From the NCBI GenBank assembly GCA_000398025.1, contig ASKX01000003.1, positions 1-64,000 of the forward strand: a DNA stretch of 64,000 nucleotides, read 5' to 3'. Below are positions 1-8,155 of the stretch, one piece after another. Every line of letters starts with the position of its first letter. Position 1 is the first letter of the stretch. The position numbers were made by a program, and so were the translations under genes. This DNA comes from Candidatus Paceibacter normanii SCGC AAA255-P19. GTDB taxonomy: Bacteria; Patescibacteriota; Minisyncoccia; Minisyncoccales; Paceibacteraceae. The notes under the pieces are model-generated. The model worked only from the letters and a program-made list of their open reading frames with translations. It searched no databases and was not told the origin of the DNA.

Positions 1-95
1 GTTGAATATCAATGGGCTTCAGATGAACGCATCGAATATCAAGATGTGGGTAGGAATAAAAAAGACTTCCTCCGAAGAATTCAAAATGGTTATCA
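1..95. repeat. 95-bp exact inverted copy, arm 1
   Basis: Bases 1-95 equal the reverse complement of 2166-2260 without a mismatch, and identity stops at base 96. The arms lie about 2.07 kb apart. An inverted copy ending exactly at the window edge is typical of an assembly or amplification chimera, though a real inversion is possible. Confidence 0.95.
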
Positions 96-1608
96 TAAAA
101 TGCGTCTTGATTATTATGAAGATACCAATGACGCACGGGTTTCTTTTGACCTGCCTAGTAAGGAATGTATTGGAGAATGTGGCAGTCAGTATGGTCCTAC
201 CTGGGGCAGCGGTTGCCTTGACATTATTCAAACAGGTTGTAACACGGCCTGCGCTACGGCAGGATACTGTCCCGGTGGAGTCATTAACACGTATGGATGT
301 GGTGCCAGTGCCCATTGGGGGCCTTATGGTACCGATATTCATTGTTGTTGTTGTAATTATGCTTTTGAGCTTTCAACTAGTCCTTCTTCTGGATCGGTTT
401 CTCCTGGTTACTCAATTTCAATCCCCGTCACTTTCAGTCGCCTCTGTTCTAAACTTGGGGAGTGTGATTTTGCAGCCTCGGGCTTGCCTTCGGGAACTTC
501 TGTTTCCTTTACCCCAACGAACTGTAAAGCTGATTGGCCATCGATAACGTCTTGCTCTTCCGAAATGACCATTTCTACTGTTTCTTATACCCCTCTTGGA
601 ACATATCCTATCGCTATTACCAATACTCATTATGCGACAGATAAAACTAAACCCACTACTTTTTCTTTAACCGTGGCTCAAAAAGCTGATTTAGTGATTG
701 ACGATATTTGGGAAGATGAAGATGATGAAAGCTTATTAAGGTATGCTATTAAAAATCAGGGTAGCGCTATAGCTGATTATAGCTACACTGCTCTTTATGT
801 AGATGGAAATTACATAGATTATGATTACGAAGCTCCTTTAGCGGCAGGCGGTTATCTGGATACTTCTGGCCAATCTTTTGTTTATGATTGGCGAGCTAAT
901 TGTACCGAGCCCTCAGATACCATTCGGGTTTGCGCTGATTATTATGGTTCTCGGATAGATGAGAGTGATGAAGACAATAACTGTAGGACTGAAACTTGGA
1001 TATGTCCCAAGCCCGATTTAATTATCCCTGACTTTTGGAACGATGAAGGGATTATTAAATACACCATTACAAACCAAGGGCCGGAAGATGCCGGTGCTAG
1101 CGATACTGCTTTATATATTGAAGGAGTCTATACGGAGTATGACTCAGTGGGTCCTTTACCCATGGACACTTCAACTCAGGGAGATTTTTCTTATGATTGG
1201 ATTGGATATTGCAACGATACTCAAGCCGATGAAATTATTCTTGATGTTTGCGCCGATTATTATGGTCCCAAAGTAGATGAATTGGATGAAGATAATAACT
1301 GCAAAAGAGAACCTTGGCCGTGTCCTTCAGAATGTATTCCGCCTCCGATTGGCCCTTGGGAGATTAACCGAGAGTGTATTTTAGATACTACTAATGGCAA
1401 TTTAATTATCAAAGAAGGGGATACCATTGTGAAAGAGTATGTAGGTACCCACACTCTTACCTTGGACAAAGATATCTTTATTAAAAATAATGGCATTTTA
1501 GATTTGAGAGGAAGCAGCAACATCAGCTTTAGTGGTTCTCCGCGTTATATCTATATTGAATCTGGCGGAGAGCTCCGTGAATCTAACACCGCCGGCATCA
1601 ATAAATAA
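1..1608 (+). CDS. CARDB-repeat, Cys-rich surface protein; 5' end partial and chimeric
   Basis: The frame is open from base 1; the first Met is at 46. Numbered from that Met, residues 40-105 form a Cys-rich module ending in a run of four Cys, 108-210 look like an Ig-type beta domain, and 214-320 and 322-428 are two CARDB-type repeats, each ending in DEDNNC. The tail (about 470-510) is short and beta-helix-like. No signal peptide is visible because the true N-terminus is missing: the first 95 bases are an exact inverted copy of 2166-2260, so the first roughly 31 codons belong to the neighbouring C25-like gene and not to this family. The Cys-rich module resembles the N-terminus of the protein at 11307. 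Probably an exported adhesin-like protein; ligand unknown. Confidence 0.6.
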   Translation, partial: VEYQWASDERIEYQDVGRNKKDFLRRIQNGYHKMRLDYYEDTNDARVSFDLPSKECIGECGSQYGPTWGSGCLDIIQTGCNTACATAGYCPGGVINTYGCGASAHWGPYGTDIHCCCCNYAFELSTSPSSGSVSPGYSISIPVTFSRLCSKLGECDFAASGLPSGTSVSFTPTNCKADWPSITSCSSEMTISTVSYTPLGTYPIAITNTHYATDKTKPTTFSLTVAQKADLVIDDIWEDEDDESLLRYAIKNQGSAIADYSYTALYVDGNYIDYDYEAPLAAGGYLDTSGQSFVYDWRANCTEPSDTIRVCADYYGSRIDESDEDNNCRTETWICPKPDLIIPDFWNDEGIIKYTITNQGPEDAGASDTALYIEGVYTEYDSVGPLPMDTSTQGDFSYDWIGYCNDTQADEIILDVCADYYGPKVDELDEDNNCKREPWPCPSECIPPPIGPWEINRECILDTTNGNLIIKEGDTIVKEYVGTHTLTLDKDIFIKNNGILDLRGSSNISFSGSPRYIYIESGGELRESNTAGINK

Positions 1609-1618
1609 TAGAGCCCAT

Positions 1619-2917
1619 CTATTGGCGGGTCTCTTCATTGTTAGGATATACTGGTTTAGGCAAAAAGTCTTCGGGCATCCTTTCTTCTTTTAAAATTTCT
1701 TCTACAATCTGTTTAATGTCCAAGCTATCTTTTGGAGGTGCTTGGGGAACTAAGGCACTCTTAATTTTGAGAGTTGGGTCGCCGATCAATGTTGTAGAAT
1801 AACAGTGGGTGGCGCGTTGGGAGTTTGCATACCACTCGGGATGGTCAGCAGAGATCATTAAAGTAAAGAAAGCTTTTACCGCTTCACCGAAATTTCCTCC
1901 TAATTGAAGTGTTTCGAAGAAAGCTGGAGCCTTTCCTATCCCTCCGCCAGCTGAGGAAGTGCCTATAGCAATCAATCCTTCACCGGTATAAGCAAAGTAA
2001 CCGGTAATGAAATTACTACAGGTATACCGAGCATTTTCGCAACTGCCAATTATATAAAATTGAGATTGAGGATTGGCAGCTATTAGATCTGAGCCGGTTA
2101 AGCTCTCGTCACCCATAGTTACCTCGTAACTACCACTGTGACCTATCCCGCCCAACTTGATAAACTGATAACCATTTTGAATTCTTCGGAGGAAGTCTTT
2201 TTTATTCCTACCCACATCTTGATATTCGATGCGTTCATCTGAAGCCCATTGATATTCAACGATGTCCACTTGAAGGTAAATCCAGTCCAATTTTTCAGGG
2301 CTAATGCCTTCATGCCCTGAAGGGTGCCATCCGTAGACCAAGGCCCTATTTTTAGTCTCCATTAGTCCAATTCGGTACCGGTGATTTTTATTGAGGTAGT
2401 CTTTTATTATAGTTACCTCATTACCAAGCAGGTCCATATTGCTAGTTTTTAATCTGCCCAAGAAAACCTCAGGTTCCCTGTTTCCGGTATGTTGGTCAAA
2501 GTAGCCGTTGCCATCGTTGTCTACCCAAATTCCATCAAGATCCGTATAATACAGATCGGTTGGGAAGTAGATATGATAAGGGAACTCATAAGTCCCGGTT
2601 TCTATTTCCGTAGTATATGGGTAGATCTCAAACCAGGCTACCGGAAAGTCACCGATTAAAAACACTCCATCAGGATTATGCTTCTTGATAGCCTCTCTAA
2701 GTTGATTAGGAGTTTCACAGCTGTAACTAATTATTTGAACAGCATAACCTTCTTTTTCTAGGTCAGTTTGATATTGGTTAATTTCCGGCTGGATTAACTC
2801 CGAGATCTTGGAATTCACCACCACCAACATTTCTGGCTTAGCTGGAACCGAAGACATACAATTCGTCATCGTCATCAAAACCAGGAGTGAACTCAACAGA
2901 ATCCCTATTCTTTTCAT
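1619..2917 (-). CDS. C25 (gingipain)-like cysteine protease, lipoprotein
   Basis: 432 residues. The N-terminus is a lipoprotein signal with candidate lipobox Cys20 (TMTNC). The body resembles peptidase family C25: a Rossmann-like segment (NPDGVFLIGDFPVAWFE), then GIGHSG with candidate catalytic His260 and IGSCENA with candidate catalytic Cys293, spaced as in gingipain-type His-Cys dyads. The C-terminus GDPTLKIK is also typical of the family. It probably sits on the outer face of the membrane and cleaves extracellular protein; substrate unknown. The start ATG has a strong Shine-Dalgarno (GGGAGGAG), unusual in this window, and a canonical promoter lies upstream. An exact inverted copy of part of the gene occurs at 1-95. 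Confidence 0.75.
   Translation of the reverse strand: MKRIGILLSSLLVLMTMTNCMSSVPAKPEMLVVVNSKISELIQPEINQYQTDLEKEGYAVQIISYSCETPNQLREAIKKHNPDGVFLIGDFPVAWFEIYPYTTEIETGTYEFPYHIYFPTDLYYTDLDGIWVDNDGNGYFDQHTGNREPEVFLGRLKTSNMDLLGNEVTIIKDYLNKNHRYRIGLMETKNRALVYGWHPSGHEGISPEKLDWIYLQVDIVEYQWASDERIEYQDVGRNKKDFLRRIQNGYQFIKLGGIGHSGSYEVTMGDESLTGSDLIAANPQSQFYIIGSCENARYTCSNFITGYFAYTGEGLIAIGTSSAGGGIGKAPAFFETLQLGGNFGEAVKAFFTLMISADHPEWYANSQRATHCYSTTLIGDPTLKIKSALVPQAPPKDSLDIKQIVEEILKEERMPEDFLPKPVYPNNEETRQ
2166..2260. repeat. 95-bp exact inverted copy, arm 2
   Basis: This arm lies inside the C25-like protease gene, just before its catalytic-His region, and is the likely original of the copy at 1-95 because the protease frame runs through it without a break. 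Confidence 0.95.
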
Positions 2918-2995
2918 TGCTATTTCTCCTCCCTTTTGGGTTTTTATTTTCCTTTCTTTCCCTAACTAATTGTTAGAGAGCCAAATACTGGCCTA

Positions 2996-3024
2996 ATTAT
3001 CCATCTTTTTCCTGATTTTGTCAA
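2996..3024 (-). promoter_or_regulatory. Sigma70-type promoter of the C25-like gene
   Basis: On the minus strand TTGACA (3019-3024), a 17-base spacer and GATAAT (2996-3001). The leader to the ATG is about 70 bases. Confidence 0.75.
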
Positions 3025-3051
3025 GCTGCTTATCCGGAGGCCTTTTTGTGC

Positions 3052-3057
3052 TATAAT
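3052..3057 (+). promoter_or_regulatory. -10 element of the GT2 fusion gene; near-leaderless start
   Basis: TATAAT ends 10 bases before the ATG at 3068, so transcription should begin only a few bases upstream of the start codon. No good -35 and no Shine-Dalgarno are seen. Confidence 0.5.
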
Positions 3058-3067
3058 TTAAAAAAAC

Positions 3068-5896
3068 ATGGAGGACAAGCCGAACAAAAAAATAACCATT
3101 TTAATTCCGGCTTTTAACGAAGAAAAAACTATTGAATTGATTTTAGAAAGAGTTTTGAACCAGGCAAAGAACTGGGATAAAGAAATCATTGTGATTAATG
3201 ATGGCTCTATCGATAAAACCTTAGAAAAACTTCAGAAATTTTCCAAGGAGATTTCCATTATTAGTTATAAAGAAAATCAAGGGAAGGGAGCGGCTCTTCA
3301 AAAGGGTTTAGAAAAAGCCACTGGTGACATCATTGTTATTCAAGATGCTGACTTAGAATACGATCCCAAAGAATATTCAAAACTTTTGGAGCCAATCTTA
3401 AAAGGGGAAACAAAAATCGTTTATGGCTCCCGTAACTTATCTCCCAGAATCGGGGGCAATAAAAAATATCATTGGGGCAATCTTCTTTTTACTAAAATTG
3501 TTAATTTTCTTTTTGGGACCAAATTGACCGATGTCAACACCGGCTATAAAATTTTTGAGACAAAGACCTTAAAGAAATTAGGAATCAAATCCAAGCGTTT
3601 TGAGGCCTGCGAGGAGCTGACTACTAAAGCTTTAAGCCAGAACCTTAAAATTGTAGAAGTGTCTATTTCTTATAGTCCTCGAAGTTTTGCCGAAGGAAAA
3701 AAAATAAAATGGTGGAGTCACGGCCCCAAAGCCCTTTGGGTTGTTTTATCTTCATTTTTGCCAACCAAAAAAGGAATTGCTTTTTCTTTGGTTTTCTTGG
3801 CCCTGCTCTTTAATGCTGTTTTTCTTTGGTCAGAAGTAGCTCTGCCCACTTTTCATTTAAATGACGAGGTTTATCACCAATTAGCTGCCAAAGAGGCAAG
3901 TTTAGCTCTGAAAGAAGGCCTTAATCCAACTGATTTCTGGCTTTCTAAAATTGAACTGGGCTATCCCCTTTTTCACCATTATCAGCATCTCCCCCAAACT
4001 ATTTTAGCTTCTCTTAACCAGTTTACTTCTCAGTTTTTTCCACTTTCCCGGCTGTTTGATTTCTCTCGTTATCTTCTTTTGGTTCTTTTTCCTCTTTCTA
4101 TTTTTTGGTCTCTTCGGCGTTTCGGTTTTAACTATTTAACAGCCGGCATTTCTGCCCTGGTAGCTTCTCTTTTATCAACCAATGGTTTGTTTGGTTTTGA
4201 TTATGGTAGTTATGTTTGGCGGGGCTTTGGGCTTTATCTTCAGCTTTGGGCAATGTTCTTTTTACCCCTAGCCCTAGCTGAGCTTTATCGAGCCATTTGT
4301 CAAAAAAAGCCCTTCTTTTTAGCTTTGCTTTTTTCGGCTATTGTTTTGCTCTCCCATTTATTTTATGGTTACCTTCTTCTTTTATCTTCAGTTATTTTTG
4401 TTTTTCTCCGACCTCAAAAAGAAGAAATCTTTCTTCGGCTAAAACGCTTAATTTTGTTTTTCTTAATTTTGGCTCTTATTACCTCTTATTTCTTTCTGCC
4501 TATTTTCCAAGACATAGAATACACTAACCGTAGCCAGTGGATTCCTTCTTGGAAATACGACTCTTTTGGCTCCCAAGAAGTGCTTAGTGACTTATTCAAA
4601 GGAGAACTTTTTGATTACAATAGATTTCCTTCTCTAACCATCCTTTTTTTCCTTAGTTTAATTACGCTGGTAGCCCTTAAATATTATCGAAGAGAAAACT
4701 ATCGTTTTTTGATAGTTTTCACAATTTTTTGGCTGTTTTTGTTTTTTGGTCGGCCCGCTTGGGGAGCTTTTTTAGACATTTTACCTTTCAGCTATTTCCT
4801 CCAATTCCACCGTTTTATTGGTGGTTTCCATCTGGGAGCTATAGTGTTAATTGGAGCGGGCACGGCTTTGCTTTGCCAAAAATTTTGGTCAAAACCTCGT
4901 TATCGAATCCTCTCTTTTGTTATTCTTTTTGCTCTTCTTTCTCCGGTTTTTTTAGGCCAAATTAAATTTTATCAAGAAAACGAAGATTGGCGGCTAGAAA
5001 ACCAAAAAGCTTTCCAGGAAGCTAAAGAAGAACTCTTAGAAATTAAAAAAAACCTTGAAGACTTGCCACCAGGCAGGGTTTATGCCGGCCTTTCTAATTC
5101 CTGGGGAAACTCTCCTAATTATCAAATTGGTTTTGTTCCTTTTTATTCTATTTTGCCCCAATGGGGAATAGATACTTTTGGTTATTCCTATCATTCTGAA
5201 GCTTTAACTGCTGATGTCCGGCTCCATTTTAATGATTCTCGCTTGGCTGAGTATAATCTTTTTAACATTCGTTACGTCCTCCTCCATAAAACCTGGCAAA
5301 GCCCTTATTACTATTCGAAAATAAAAGAATTTGAAAATTATATTCTTTATCAAGTTCCTACTACTGGCTATTTTGATTTGGTAGAAGCTCCGGCTGTGTT
5401 TTATGGCAGCTCTCAAGATTTCTATCACCCTAATTCTCAGTGGCTTTTCAGTTCTTTGCCTGAGCTAAAACAACACCCAATTTTGGAAATCGGCCCAGAG
5501 CCCCAAAAAACGTTTGGTCTTCCAGTCTTTTCTTTTCCAAAAGTGGACGAAAAGATTCTTTCTGCAATATCTCAAGCTCCAATAGAAAAAGGAAGAATAC
5601 TCGGAGAAAAATTGGAAATGAATAAATACTGGGCTCAATTTGAAGTAGATAAAGATTGCTATTTAATGTTGAAAACAAATTACCATCCGGGCTGGCAGGT
5701 CTATTTAGATTACGAAAAAGCGGATTCGGTGATGCTAGCCCCCGGGTTTATTGGAGTTAAAGTTGAACCAGGAGTTCATCAAGCCCTCTTTCTATACAAC
5801 CCTCCTGGCTTTAGAGTTCCTTTACTGATCTTTGGAATTTTCCTTCTTTTGGCAGTGTTCTTTATTCCTAAAAAGTTTTTTCCAAATGGATATTAA
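3068..5896 (+). CDS. GT2 glycosyltransferase fused to multi-pass membrane glycosyltransferase-like domain
   Basis: 942 residues. Residues 5-230 are a DPM1/DPG synthase-like GT2 domain: ILIPAFNEEKT, the nucleotide-binding VINDGS, the metal-binding DAD at 93-95, and YGSRNL. Residues about 235-660 carry many hydrophobic helices, followed by a soluble tail with YHPGW and VEPGVHQALF, features seen in YfhO/PTPS-related membrane proteins. In that family the GT2 part makes a polyprenyl-phosphate sugar and the membrane part probably uses it outside the membrane, so the fusion could couple both steps. The next gene, a GT39-like transferase, overlaps the end by 11 bases. The acceptor is unknown. Confidence 0.7.
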   Translation: MEDKPNKKITILIPAFNEEKTIELILERVLNQAKNWDKEIIVINDGSIDKTLEKLQKFSKEISIISYKENQGKGAALQKGLEKATGDIIVIQDADLEYDPKEYSKLLEPILKGETKIVYGSRNLSPRIGGNKKYHWGNLLFTKIVNFLFGTKLTDVNTGYKIFETKTLKKLGIKSKRFEACEELTTKALSQNLKIVEVSISYSPRSFAEGKKIKWWSHGPKALWVVLSSFLPTKKGIAFSLVFLALLFNAVFLWSEVALPTFHLNDEVYHQLAAKEASLALKEGLNPTDFWLSKIELGYPLFHHYQHLPQTILASLNQFTSQFFPLSRLFDFSRYLLLVLFPLSIFWSLRRFGFNYLTAGISALVASLLSTNGLFGFDYGSYVWRGFGLYLQLWAMFFLPLALAELYRAICQKKPFFLALLFSAIVLLSHLFYGYLLLLSSVIFVFLRPQKEEIFLRLKRLILFFLILALITSYFFLPIFQDIEYTNRSQWIPSWKYDSFGSQEVLSDLFKGELFDYNRFPSLTILFFLSLITLVALKYYRRENYRFLIVFTIFWLFLFFGRPAWGAFLDILPFSYFLQFHRFIGGFHLGAIVLIGAGTALLCQKFWSKPRYRILSFVILFALLSPVFLGQIKFYQENEDWRLENQKAFQEAKEELLEIKKNLEDLPPGRVYAGLSNSWGNSPNYQIGFVPFYSILPQWGIDTFGYSYHSEALTADVRLHFNDSRLAEYNLFNIRYVLLHKTWQSPYYYSKIKEFENYILYQVPTTGYFDLVEAPAVFYGSSQDFYHPNSQWLFSSLPELKQHPILEIGPEPQKTFGLPVFSFPKVDEKILSAISQAPIEKGRILGEKLEMNKYWAQFEVDKDCYLMLKTNYHPGWQVYLDYEKADSVMLAPGFIGVKVEPGVHQALFLYNPPGFRVPLLIFGIFLLLAVFFIPKKFFPNGY

Positions 5897-7559
5897 AATT
5901 TCTAATCGAACTACAAATTTTTTGGCTGTTTTTCTTTTACTTTCGATGTTTTTTCTGAGCACCTTTAGCTTAAAAGATGACTCAGCCACTTTTGATGAAG
6001 CAGCTTACATTCCGGCCGGTTACTCTTATTTAACTCAAAAAGATTACCGGCTTAATCCTGAACATCCTCCTTTAATTAAAGAATTAGCAGTAATCCCCCT
6101 TTTGTTTTTAGATCTCAATTTTCCCAAAAACTCCCCTGCCTGGGAAAGTGCTAACCAGTGGCAATTTGGCCAGGAATTTTTATATTATTCTGGAAATAAC
6201 CTTGATAAAATATTGTTCCGGGCAAGACTCTCCATAGTTTTTCTTTCAATCTTTTTAGGTTGGTTTCTTTTTCATTGGGCCAGAAAATTAGGAGGCAACA
6301 AAACAGCCCTTTTGGTTTTAACTCTTTTTTCTTTCTCGCCTACTTTTCTGGCTCACGGCCGTTTGGTAACCACTGACCTGGCTGCCACTTTAGGAGTAGT
6401 TTTAGCTGTTTATTTTTGGCTGAAGTTCTTAGAAAATCCTTCAAGGAAGAATATAATTTTCGCCGGTCTAATTTTAGGCTTAGCCTTACTTTTTAAGTTT
6501 TCTTTGCTAATTTTAGTTCCCTTTTTGGGGTTAATTACTTTAATTTATGTTTTGTTGAAAACAAAAAAAATTAACCAAATTTTAAAATACGTTAGCCAAG
6601 CAATTTTGGCTGGAATAATTTCAATGTTAGTAATCTGGTTGATTTATCAATTCCAGATAACTTCTTATTTCTCCGGGGCTTTAATGGCAATAAAAAGAGC
6701 CACCTTGCCTTCCTGGTGGCCCACTTATCTTTTAGGCCAGATCTCTTCTTTCGGTTTCTGGTATTATTTTCCCGTCACCTATTTTTTGAAAATCCCTTTA
6801 GCTTTTCATATTTTAACTTTAATCGCTCTGTTTGGAGCGTTCTGGAAGACAAAGAAACGATCTTTTTCAAAGCTAGGAGAAAAAATTCAAGGTTGGATTG
6901 CAGAACATTTTACAGAATTCACAATGATTGCTTTTTTAATAGTTTACTGGTTAGTTGCCGTAAATAGTCGACTTAACATTGGAGTAAGGCATCTCCTTCC
7001 CACTTTCCCTTTTATTTATATTTTAGTCTCGCTGGGAATTAAAAATTGGCTAAAGAATGTTAGGCTGCCCTTTAAAAAAATAGCCGTCTGTTCGATTTCA
7101 GTTCTTTTAGTTTGGTATGCCCTTTCTTCTTTGATAGCCTACCCTTATTATTTGTCTTATTTTAATGAAATTGCTGGTGGTTCTGAAAATGGCTACAAAT
7201 ATGTTGTTGATTCTAATTGCGATTGGGGTCAAGACTTAAAGAGACTAGCTAGATGGGTAGATGAACAAGGAATTGAGAAAATTTACGTCGATTATTTTGG
7301 CGGAGGAAACGTAGAATATTATTTAGGGGAGAAAGCTGTTCTTTGGTATGGTTCCTCTTGGTGGAGCTGGTCTGGCTGGCAAACTTTGGAAAAGTTTCCT
7401 CGAGGAAATTATTTTGCTGTTTCAGCTACTTTTCTCCAAGGCGGTCGAGGAGAACCAGCTCCGGGTTTTAATTGGTCAGCTGGCGAATACAGCTGGCTTA
7501 ATAGCTACCAGCCTCTTGTTCAGATTGGCAACTCCATCTTTGTTTACTACGTTTATTGA
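5886..7559 (+). CDS. GT39/ArnT-like membrane mannosyltransferase
   Basis: 557 residues with about ten hydrophobic helices. The first extracellular loop has the acidic pair of GT-C enzymes (ATFDEAAYIPAGYSYL, Asp37-Glu38) followed by LNPEHPPLIKE, typical of the PMT/GT39 group. These enzymes move a sugar from a polyprenyl-phosphate carrier to protein or lipid on the outer face. ATG 5886 is preferred over an upstream TTG at 5832 because the transmembrane N-terminus follows directly. It overlaps the end of the GT2 fusion by 11 bases, so translation is probably coupled and the two genes may form one glycosylation pathway. Confidence 0.7.
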   Translation: MDIKISNRTTNFLAVFLLLSMFFLSTFSLKDDSATFDEAAYIPAGYSYLTQKDYRLNPEHPPLIKELAVIPLLFLDLNFPKNSPAWESANQWQFGQEFLYYSGNNLDKILFRARLSIVFLSIFLGWFLFHWARKLGGNKTALLVLTLFSFSPTFLAHGRLVTTDLAATLGVVLAVYFWLKFLENPSRKNIIFAGLILGLALLFKFSLLILVPFLGLITLIYVLLKTKKINQILKYVSQAILAGIISMLVIWLIYQFQITSYFSGALMAIKRATLPSWWPTYLLGQISSFGFWYYFPVTYFLKIPLAFHILTLIALFGAFWKTKKRSFSKLGEKIQGWIAEHFTEFTMIAFLIVYWLVAVNSRLNIGVRHLLPTFPFIYILVSLGIKNWLKNVRLPFKKIAVCSISVLLVWYALSSLIAYPYYLSYFNEIAGGSENGYKYVVDSNCDWGQDLKRLARWVDEQGIEKIYVDYFGGGNVEYYLGEKAVLWYGSSWWSWSGWQTLEKFPRGNYFAVSATFLQGGRGEPAPGFNWSAGEYSWLNSYQPLVQIGNSIFVYYVY

Positions 7560-7625
7560 ATAAAGTAAAATGAAATAATCATTATAATTAAAAGGTCGTT
7601 TTTGAACTTTTTATTTTCTAAAAAA

Positions 7626-8063
7626 ATGAACCAAAAAACCATTTATATCATTCTAGGAATAGTGATAATTTTGGTGGTCGCTTTAGTTTTCATTATTGGA
7701 AAAGGAGAAAAAGCAGTCAAAGCCCCAGGAGCTACTTCCGGAGAGCTTTCTGGCCAAGAGAGCGAGGAAGTGGAAGAGATTGTTAACGAAGCAGTTAAAA
7801 AACAAGATACTTTTATTTGTCAGCAGCTGATAAAGGAAGAAGACAAGAAAACTTGCCAGGAAAAGGTGATTAAAACCAAAGCTCTTAGCCAAAAAGATTT
7901 TAGTATCTGTGAGCAAATTGAAACTGAACAAGGGAGGGCTCACTGTCGAGACAGCATCATTATGACTCAAGTTGTTGAAACCCAAGATGCTAGTCTTTGC
8001 GACCAGATGAGTAATTCCCATACGGTCAAACAGTGCCAAGATTACATAGTTTCACTTAAATAA
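7626..8063 (+). CDS. Membrane-anchored protein with three C-x11-C repeats
   Basis: 145 residues. One N-terminal helix (residues 6-23) anchors an acidic, probably coiled segment (ESEEVEEIVNEAVKKQ), followed by three copies of a unit with two Cys separated by eleven residues, each introduced by a Cys-Gln or Cys-x-Gln pattern (TFICQQ, SICEQ, SLCDQ). Regular pairing suggests three disulfide-closed helical hairpins outside the cell. ATG 7626 is chosen over TTG 7602 because it directly precedes the helix. I recognise no family. It lies between the glycosyltransferases and the collagen-like gene. Confidence 0.6.
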   Translation: MNQKTIYIILGIVIILVVALVFIIGKGEKAVKAPGATSGELSGQESEEVEEIVNEAVKKQDTFICQQLIKEEDKKTCQEKVIKTKALSQKDFSICEQIETEQGRAHCRDSIIMTQVVETQDASLCDQMSNSHTVKQCQDYIVSLK

Positions 8064-8089
8064 AAACACTTTTTAAAAAATAATTAATA

Positions 8090-8146
8090 AATTAAATTAG
8101 GGGCTGGAGCTTAATTCAATTTTAAGCTCTACTTGCTAATTTAATT
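8090..8146. promoter_or_regulatory. Nested palindrome before the collagen-like gene
   Basis: Outer arms of 11 bp (8090-8100 with 8136-8146) and inner arms of 8 bp (GAGCTTAA 8107-8114 with TTAAGCTC 8122-8129) are both perfect, with 6-base internal loops and a 7-base apex. It ends 9 bases before the ATG at 8156. There is no T-tract, so a leader hairpin or operator is more likely than a terminator. Confidence 0.6.
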
Positions 8147-8155
8147 ATAAAAAAA

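Noticed and set aside
1..1608. A true fusion of a C25 protease with CARDB repeats.
   Set aside because: The protease part is an exact inverted copy limited to the first 95 bases and lacks the catalytic residues; an artefact is more likely.
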